This document shows, one piece after another, positions 56,532 to 64,000 of a DNA stretch of 64,000 nucleotides; position 1 is the stretch's first letter; the number at the start of each line of letters is the position of its first letter. The notes under the pieces are model-generated. The model was given only the letters and a program-made list of their open reading frames with translations, searched no databases and was not told the origin of the DNA. Made by a program: the position numbers and the translations under genes. Source of the DNA: Ciona savignyi. Its lineage: Eukaryota; Chordata; Ascidiacea; Phlebobranchia; Cionidae. The stretch covers positions 331,350 through 395,349 of the forward strand of contig CH002024.1 in assembly GCA_000149265.1 (NCBI GenBank), written 5' to 3'.

Positions 56532-59500
56532 ATGTCGATGGAAAATATGACACTGTGTATCAGTGGAACTTCTGCCAAAACTTACAACATAGACCATGGA
56601 TCTGCCCTTCTTCAATTTGCCAACCAGTCGCGAATAGATGGTGATTTCAACGATATCACAATTTGTGTGGAAGGGAACAACATTCGTGCAAATAAAATGG
56701 TTCTCTCATGTTTTTCCAATTTCTTCAAAACCATGTTTACAACCGAGGTTTGTTTTATTAATTGTTATTAATTATGTAATGATTCAAAGTAGAACTTTTG
56801 TATAACTTGGCTTCCCAAACTATAGTCAGAAAAAAATCATGTGCACTTTAAGAACATTGCTTGAAGGCACTGGTATGTTTGCTTGGAATATAAATTTAAT
56901 CCATGGATTTATTCTATTAGATGAAGGAGAAGTACAAGGATAGTGTAGCAGTCCAAGATGTGGATTTTGGAACCATGGAGGCTCTTGTGGAGTTTATGTA
57001 TACTGGACGAATCGAGATCAATGGCAACAATGCTTGCAATATTCTGGCAGTCTCTGATTACTTGCGAATGGAATGTAGGAATAATATATTTCTGACTAAT
57101 TGCTTGCTGTAATTTATTATGTAAATAAATCGTATCCTCACTATATTGGAAGTCATAGTATCTCTAGCTGATGCCAACTGTTGTGCCCACCACCCCATCA
57201 CCCACAGTATTCCATCCCTGTTAAAGCTAAAGTAGTTGTGAGTGATTGGTCACACATGTTATTGATTGATTAGTAGTGTTAACACTGGTTTAACATTTTC
57301 TAATTTCAGCTGCCCGGGTATTGTGCATCGAATATCTATCGGGTTCAATTTCTGTCCAAAACTGTTTGACGATCCATGCATTGGTTGATAGATACGATGC
57401 TCCAGAGTTAAAAAGCAAAGTCAACCAATTCATCATTGACAGTTATAAACAAATTATCAGCCTCCATGATTTCCAGCAACTGTCCAAAGATCAAGTTGTG
57501 AAGCTCATTGAGGAAACTCATGAAAAGGTTGACTTCGTCTGCTTGTTTGATTAATCACACAAAAATAAATTAATTTTAACAAAATAATCATGAAATAAAA
57601 AACATCAACATGCAACCCAAAAAGGTTGTTATTATTATTATTTTTCATACTTACCGTAAATATATGTACAGAATGGAGTTAAATAATATTAAACAATGTT
57701 GATAATATCTTCAATATATATTGAACAGTAATTATCCGATTAAATGAGGTAAAGAACATGTGAAGCAAACTAACATGGATATCTTTCACGAACTAGTTGA
57801 TAAATCTTTCGATTTAAATCTGAGAATGCCAATGACCAAACCATCCATCCAGGTTTGTCCTGATTTGGTTTACACTGCTGTCGTGAACTGGGTTAAGTCG
57901 GATGTGGCTGCCAGGGAAGGTTACTTGAACGAACTCATCAAGTTTATTGATTCCGATGGATTGACAAATGAGACCCTTGGAGATGTGGATGCCATCAAGG
58001 TGAGAATGGGCAGGATAGGATACTTCTGTTTATTCCCGATGGTGGGAAATGCAGGCGTCATACCATTTGTGTTTATTCACCAGTCCACATTTGGGTTATT
58101 TAAACTTGGGTAGTATGTTTTATAATAATGGATTTGTGCTATTGTTTTTGTTCTACCCAACAATCCATCAGGTTTGGGCAAAGTGGATTGCCAAAGAACA
58201 ACTGTCCAGAAGCTGGATTCAAACTCGCAACCTTCCAGCTTACATGAGCTACCCAGCTGGACAAATATCTGAAATAATACTTTATATAGTTTAACTTGAA
58301 TTTAAATTGTATTTAGATTGTCCTTCGAGAGCAAGGTGATTGGTTTTATAAGCACTGCCAAGCTATGGCTCAGAGATTCAAGAACAAAGGTATAAATGAT
58401 TTTTAATTTTATGGTTGGAATAAAAGTTCTGTTTTACCCTGTTTGAAGGCAAGACCTTGCACATGTTATCATAAGTGATCAATAATAAGATTAATACTTG
58501 CTTCCAGGGCTATGATTCTTGTGTGTTGTAGTTATGGGTCCCATTTGGAAAAATGGGACACATATTGTTTATGTCCGTTTTTTTTTTCTTTTTTTTTTCG
58601 TCAAACGCTTGACAGGTATGGTTTGTGGACCCAACATCTACCAAAAGGGGTAATGAATTCACAACGAAACTTGGTAATTTGTTAGACCACATGGTCTAGA
58701 AATGCACAAACTAAAATTTTGGGTGATAAATCCAGGGGAATTCCCCTGGCACGTTAGAAACCAAACTGGTATTTTTGTCTAAAAAATTAGCTCTTTTGCG
58801 CATAGCGCTTGAACGATAGCTCCAATTTAATTCAGATTTGACAAAATGTAAGTGCATTAGTAACTGATTTAACACTTAAAAGAACTAAAAAATTACCTAG
58901 GGAAATACCCTAAAAAATAAGATTTTGTTGTCAAATCATAATTGTGACAGGCATGCCATGTCGCCCCGACATCTATCAGAAGAAATAATAAAATCGCAAT
59001 GAGACTTTGTTATTTTTTGACAACATGATCTAGATATGCAGAAACCAAAACTTTGGGTGATGAATCCAGGGGAATTACCCTGGCACGTTATAAACCAAAA
59101 CGGTATTTTTGTCTAAAAAATTAGCTTTTTTGCGCATAGCGTTTGAACGGTAGCTTCAATTTGAATCAGATTTAATAAAATGTAAGTGCATTAGTACCTG
59201 ATTTAACACCCAAAAGAAATAAAAAAATACTTTGGGAAATACCCTAAAAAATAAGATTTTGTTGTCAAATCATGGCTGTGACAGGCATGCCATGTCGCCC
59301 CGACATCTACCAGAAGTAATGGTAAAATCGCAGTGAGACTTTGTTATTTTTTGACAACATGTTCTGGATATGTAGAAACTTAAATTCTGGGTTATAAATC
59401 CAGGAGAATTCCCCTGACACGTTAAAAACCAAAACGGTATTTTTTTCTAAAAAATTAGCTTATTTGCGCATAGCGCTTGAACGGTAGCTCCAATTTGAAT

Positions 59501-62500
59501 CAGATTTGATAAAATGTAAGTGCATTAGTAACTGATTTAACACTTAAAAGAAATAAAAAAATTACTCAGGAAAATAATCAAAAAAATAAGCTTTTGTTGT
59601 CAAATCATGATTGTGACAGGCATGCCATGTCGACCCGACATCTATAAGAAGAAACAATGTATGCGCAATCAAACTTTGTTATTTGTTAAACAACATTGGC
59701 TAGATATTCAGAAACTAAAATTTTGGATAATAAATCCAGGGGAATTCCCCTGAGACGTTAAAAACCAAAGCGGTATTTTTTTCTAAAATATTAGCTTTTT
59801 TGCGCATATCGCTTGAACGGCAACTCCAATTTGAATCAGATTTGCTAATATGTTAGACCAGCGGTTCCCAAACTTTTTTTGTTGGCGGCGCCTTTAGTAA
59901 ATTTATTAAACCTTGCGGCTCCCTTATAAAGCCAAAATTTTTAAACTGCATGTATTGTATATTGTATATCCAGACTATAGCATGCATTTGGATAACCATT
60001 CAAACTCTTTAAAACTATTCACTAAACTAATAAAGTGACGAACACTCAATTAATGCAAAACAGTTATTTGACAAATCATTATTCGAAAACATTGCCATGT
60101 TAGTGAGCAAATAGTGGCAGATAACACCGAACAATGGATTTTACAAGTAAAACGAATGCTGTATGCGAGTGTATGGGGTTGCACACCAGGCTTAAACATC
60201 TCCAATTAACGTTTTACTGGTGTAACACATGTACTATTTTTTTGTGAAAAAAAAAATAAATGCAGCAACTTCCGCATGCTTTCACGGCGCCCCTGGCAAA
60301 GTCTCGCGGCTCCCCAGGGCGCGGCGGCGCCCAGTTTGGGAACCGCTGTCTTAGACCATTAAACACTCTGTTCCAATTAAAAGAAAGAAAACATTTATTA
60401 GGGTAATTCTTTTAAAAACGAAGATATGTTTCTGAAATATGATTGTAACAGGTATGCCATATCGTACTGACATCTCCAACAAGGAGATCGACAAATCCGA
60501 CAAGAAGATTGACAAATCAGATTAAAACATTAAGAATTGTTATATGACATAACCCACATATGTAAAAACAGAAACTTACGTAATAAACTCAGTAGAAACT
60601 TATCTACTAAACCCAGTAATTCCCTGAAACCACGAAAAACTAAATCGGGCTGTTTTGGGAATTTAGCTTCATTCCAATACAGCCCTTAAAAGGAAGCTTT
60701 AATTTAAAACATTTGTGGGTGAAATGTTCGTAAATTTAGAGACTTTTTTTTTCCCTTCACATGGAAAAGAAATTTGGTTTAATAACTATGGGACCCATGC
60801 GTTTATGCTTGCAGAAACAAACTACATACTCAGTGTATAAAATACAAAATGTGGTTAGGGACCCTGTAGCATGAATATATGGCATACAACATGTGTTTTA
60901 CAAATAGTGGTGGTTAAACACGTGGTTGACACTCTCTAGTTATTGCTGTGTATTTGTTAATATCGAATATTACTGTTGTTTGGTATGATTCACCTGAATC
61001 AGATTCACCTAATATGTAAGGTGCCTGGAAAGTATATTTTAAATATGAACATGTTGTAAATATAAGTGTGTTAGTATGGCATCTTATTTATTTCTTCTAT
61101 TATTAGAGAGTTCTATCATCTCAGTTGGTGGGACCAAGACTTTGAACAAAGTTTTTAAATATGATTTGCAAACACAGAAATGGAGTGAACTGCCGGTAAG
61201 TTTCTTGTTGTTGGTTTTTAAGCATATAAAACAGCAGTTTTACATGAATGACAAATTGTTTCTCCATTGGTATATAAACATACATAAACAAAGATATCCA
61301 GGCATCAAGTTATACATGTAGTAAAGGCAAGGCACATCCACTTGTTGGATTGCATAGTTATTCTCATGGTGCCATCTTAAGTTCAAACTGTAGCGTTTTC
61401 ATATATCCAAACCATAGTGCTTACTGATTGGAAATGTGTTGTGTAGCAGCGCTCTTCTTTTATACGGGTTTTGCCTGAGTAAAAGAAGGGGTAAACAAAG
61501 GGTATTTTATTAGGTATTTACGCAAGGTGCATCCAGGAAGAGCGCTGTACACACATAGGGCATAGCTTAGGTAGGTAGAGGTTAAGGTTTTGAGAAAGCA
61601 GCAAAGCCAAGCGAGGCTCTACTAAAATGCTCTCTGATATTATAAAATCTTATACAGTTTATATAAGACATATAACAGAAAACACATGTTTGTATACACG
61701 AGGCGTGGACGTGGCGACCTAGCATGGCGACCTAGTTGTTAAAATGTACAGATTCCCACAGTTCTCTTCTTTATTTAATGATGGGTTCTGTTCATAGGAA
61801 ACACATTTTGATTTTACTCTGTTTTATTATTCTTAAAAACCTTAAATGTTCTTAAATTTTTTATTATTCTTTCTGTTTTATTAAATTTGATTCAAATAAG
61901 GAAAAAATAATAAAATAAATCTGAAAATTAAATTAGTTACAATATCCTTGTTATAAATAGTAATTTTCTACTTTAAATATTAGCTTTATTTTACTACTAA
62001 TCAATATTGCACAAATAGTCTCATCAACCACACAACACCACAGCGGTAAAACGATACAATAAGCGAATACATCCGACGCAATTCACCTCCCTCAGGGGGT
62101 GTTCAGGTAATAAACGGATGTTAATTTTGTCGTTTTTCTCCCGTTTCAATCCACTGGCCCTGTAGCCTTCCTGTGCTACACACATACAAATTTAGTGTAG
62201 AAAACATATAACAAAAACTATAAAATATATATTTAAAAAAGATACTTCATAAAAAGTTACGTGTTAGTCTGGTATGATTGGGATGGACTGCAGCAAGTAG
62301 GGGAGTCCCCATTCCTGTGTCACACACATAATTAATTTAGTGTAGAAAACATACATAATTGTTATAAAAGTTGGTGTAAATCACACAATAAAAAGGTGTG
62401 GAATGAACTATTAACAAATATAAAATAGTGATGTGTGTCCAGTAATAAAATGTTTATTTATCACAGAATCTACCAGTTGGTCGTCTAGCTGGATCAGCTG

Positions 62501-64000
62501 TTGTCATTGATGGTGTTCTCTATTACTTTGGTGGACGCATTAAAACTGATGGCAAACTCACCGTGTATAACATTGTTCATCGAATGGATTTAAAGAAGAA
62601 GAAATTAGAATGGAAGGAGGCAGGTTCAATGAATGTCAAGAGATATGTTCATGATGCTGCTGTTTTAAATGGTTGTGTTTCTACGTGTTTTGTGGGGTGA
62701 TGTTGTCTAATGTGTTCGTACCCCAGGTTCAATCTTTACATTTGGTGGGCGTGATCACACAGACACTGATGTTTCATCGGGTGAATGTTATGTTGTTCCA
62801 CTAAACAAATGGCTTTATACAAAGGCAATGGATAAAGCTAAAAGTGGTCATTCTGTCGTTGCCTTTCAAGGTGGATGTTAAATATGATTAATGCTTGCAT
62901 CACATTCCTGTGTTCACAAGTCATATTTTCTTATTTCTACTTAGAGAATCATAAGATTTACATGCATGGCCACTGGGGATATGCTATGCAGCTGGTTTGA
63001 TAATTGACGCATTTGTAGATTTTAAACATTGTAATTTTAGTTAGCGCATATGCTTTGCATGCATTGTTCAATCTCCTGTCTGCATTAAATGGGTTATGAT
63101 CTTATCATTATCCCTGGCATTTGGTAAAAGGTTCGGCTCTGGAACGTGCACACCATTCTAGTCAAGTTACCAGAGCTAATACAATGAGTTATACCACAGA
63201 CCAATTCCTCCCAATTTACTTCCTGAGAAGTGAAGAAATCTTTGGTTTTAATATTAAATATTGACGAATTGTATATGCCATTCCTAGCAAACATTTGACT
63301 TATTATTGCCATGTTTTTGGCTTTTTTATTGTTTCTATTGTTTATCATAAGGGTAACCAGCCTCTAAGGCCTTAATTACTGGTCTGTATTGTTTCTGTAA
63401 ACCCTTTCCTACTAATGTAATGTAATTAATGATTCAATTTACATAGATCGGTTATATTCACTGTGTGGAATAAATGGGAAAGAAGTTACATCTTCAGTTG
63501 AGTGCTATGATCCAACATTGGAGTCTTGGACAAAAGTTGCTTCTATGCAAACACCACGACGCTGGTTTGCTGCTGTGGTGATTGACAACGCCATTTATGC
63601 TTTGGGTGAATCTATGAATTTACTTTGGTATCTTTCATTTTATACACAGTTTTGAATCCTTACTATCATTACGCCAACAAGGTTATCATTATATATTCAT
63701 CAACCATCAGAAACCTTGTACCCACTGTGCGGTTTTTATAAGAAATCAGCACCATCCAATTTCCCACAATTGCACTTACACATTGTAATGCATGTTGAGT
63801 GATGATAGTTTATTCTGTATTCCATTGTGCCAGGTGATTCAATACCATTAAACGTTAGCAATGATTGGCAGAGGAATATTAAATCCGCACCTATTACTGC
63901 AACACACAAAACCTTAGTACTATTGCTTAGTAATATGCCAATATTCCTTCTTATATTTAGCTGGCCATGATGGAAAGCAGAGACTCAAATCAGTGGAGAA
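56532..64000 (+). CDS. KLHL-3: BTB-BACK-Kelch protein, cut by window edge
   Basis: Exons: 56532-56747, 56921-57074, 57310-57527, 57853-57999, 58317-58389, 61107-61195, 62467-62671, 62727-62870, 63447-63605, 63961 to beyond 64000. All junctions are GT/AG with the same phases as the paralogs and no internal stop, so as far as seen it is the most intact copy. It has BTB, complete BACK (with the GDWFY residues missing in KLHL-1) and Kelch repeats 1-4 with the start of 5. Residue changes between copies concentrate in the Kelch part (for example exons 6-8). Its 5' flank lacks the TTTGCACTTACAG acceptor-like site of KLHL-1 and KLHL-2, and a SINE fragment lies there instead. Introns 5 and 6 carry a tandem-repeat element and a solo LTR. 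Function as a CUL3 adaptor is inferred from the family only. Confidence 0.87.
58010..58262 (-). mobile_element. Second tRNA-like SINE family, KLHL-3 intron 4
   Basis: Same position and orientation as the copies at 10455-10715 and 37215-37478. The A-box part is partly deleted. Confidence 0.68.
58536..60936 (+). mobile_element. Tandem-repeat element with 7-bp TSD, KLHL-3 intron 5
   Basis: Inserted with a 7-bp duplication TAGTTAT (58529-58535 and 60937-60943). The empty site GTAGTTATTGCTG is seen in KLHL-2 near 37745. The interior has units of 334-336 bp, with palindromes starting at 58732, 59066, about 59400 and 59736, then the fixed tail. A hAT MITE is nested at 59859-60348. No ORF. Confidence 0.85.
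59859..60348. mobile_element. hAT-type MITE nested in tandem-repeat element
   Basis: 490 bp with 16-bp perfect TIRs (CAGCGGTTCCCAAACT and its complement) and 8-bp flanks TGTTAGAC / TCTTAGAC (7 of 8). GGCGGCGCC-rich subterminal stretches occur on both sides. No transposase. Confidence 0.92.
61442..61760 (-). mobile_element. Solo LTR of the 46442 family, KLHL-3 intron 6
   Basis: 319 bp, TGTAGCAGCGCTC to CAGATTCCCACA, shorter than the 430-bp relatives through internal deletion. Flanks GTTG/GTTC suggest a 4-bp duplication; KLHL-2 shows the uninserted ACATGTTCTGC near 38250. Confidence 0.8.

Larger units (their letters stand above)
53101..56660. repeat. Segmental duplication unit B (mate 46876-50019)
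   Basis: Collinear with unit A. It carries an extra LTR-like insertion near 53400-53880 and the full LTR at 54870-55298, and lacks the MITE of unit A. It ends by running into intact KLHL-3. No host gene within it. Confidence 0.85.

Noticed and set aside
57760-57852. Longer exon 4 in KLHL genes (open frame upstream of GTTTGTCCT)
   Set aside because: The upstream stretch is conserved in all copies and open, but exon 3 ends in phase 0. The AG at CTAG|TTGAT would need phase 1, whereas CCATCCAG|GTTTGT keeps phase and gives the normal BACK spacing.

Overview
This window is eukaryotic nuclear DNA: AT-rich, full of GT/AG introns, with assembly gaps (100 Ns at 15409-15508 and 29891-29990). My best guess is a tunicate such as Ciona. 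The reasons are compact multi-exon genes, a dense mix of BEL/Pao and Ty3/gypsy retroelements, tRNA-derived SINEs and hAT-type MITEs, and acceptor-like sites just ahead of start codons that could serve spliced-leader trans-splicing. This is an inference from style, not from a marker gene.

The host genes are a tandem family of BTB-BACK-Kelch (kelch-like, KLHL) genes on the + strand. KLHL-1 (8473-22156) and KLHL-2 (35655-44350) are complete, with 11 coding exons each. KLHL-3 (56532-end) is cut by the window edge in exon 10. A fourth, truncated copy of exon 1 lies at 49888-50022. Exon lengths and intron phases match almost exactly between copies, so the array arose by segmental duplication. The copies then diverged. 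KLHL-1 lost the AG acceptor of exon 2 (AA, with an in-frame AG 6 nt downstream) and 8 codons of exon 5. KLHL-2 has a 1-nt insertion in its last exon that truncates the final Kelch repeat. KLHL-3 has a different 5' flank.

The rest is almost all mobile DNA, and comparing the paralogous copies gives empty sites and target-site duplications. 1-3060: BEL/Pao element, minus strand, running off the left edge. 3753-7837: internally deleted BEL/Pao element splitting the KLHL-1 5' flank. Inside KLHL-1: SINEs, a 3-kb BEL/Pao remnant carrying a foldback element (9-bp TSD), and a hAT MITE (8-bp TSD) with another deleted BEL/Pao nested in it. 22157-35640: paralogous flank, the 5' part of a LINE, SINEs, and a gypsy element with LTR, gag, protease and RT. 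44351-56531: solo LTRs, a MITE with a perfect TSD, a duplicated unit of about 3 kb (46876-50019 and 53101-56660), a three-exon gene fragment of a non-KLHL family (50056-51006), and a minus-strand tandem-repeat element. The same approximately 334-bp tandem-repeat element sits in introns of KLHL-2 and KLHL-3. Each unit carries a palindrome close to CCAGGGGAATTCCCCTGG.

Functionally the only clear host role is that of BTB-Kelch proteins, which in other animals are mostly CUL3 ubiquitin-ligase substrate adaptors. No operon, CRISPR array, rRNA or genuine tRNA gene was seen.
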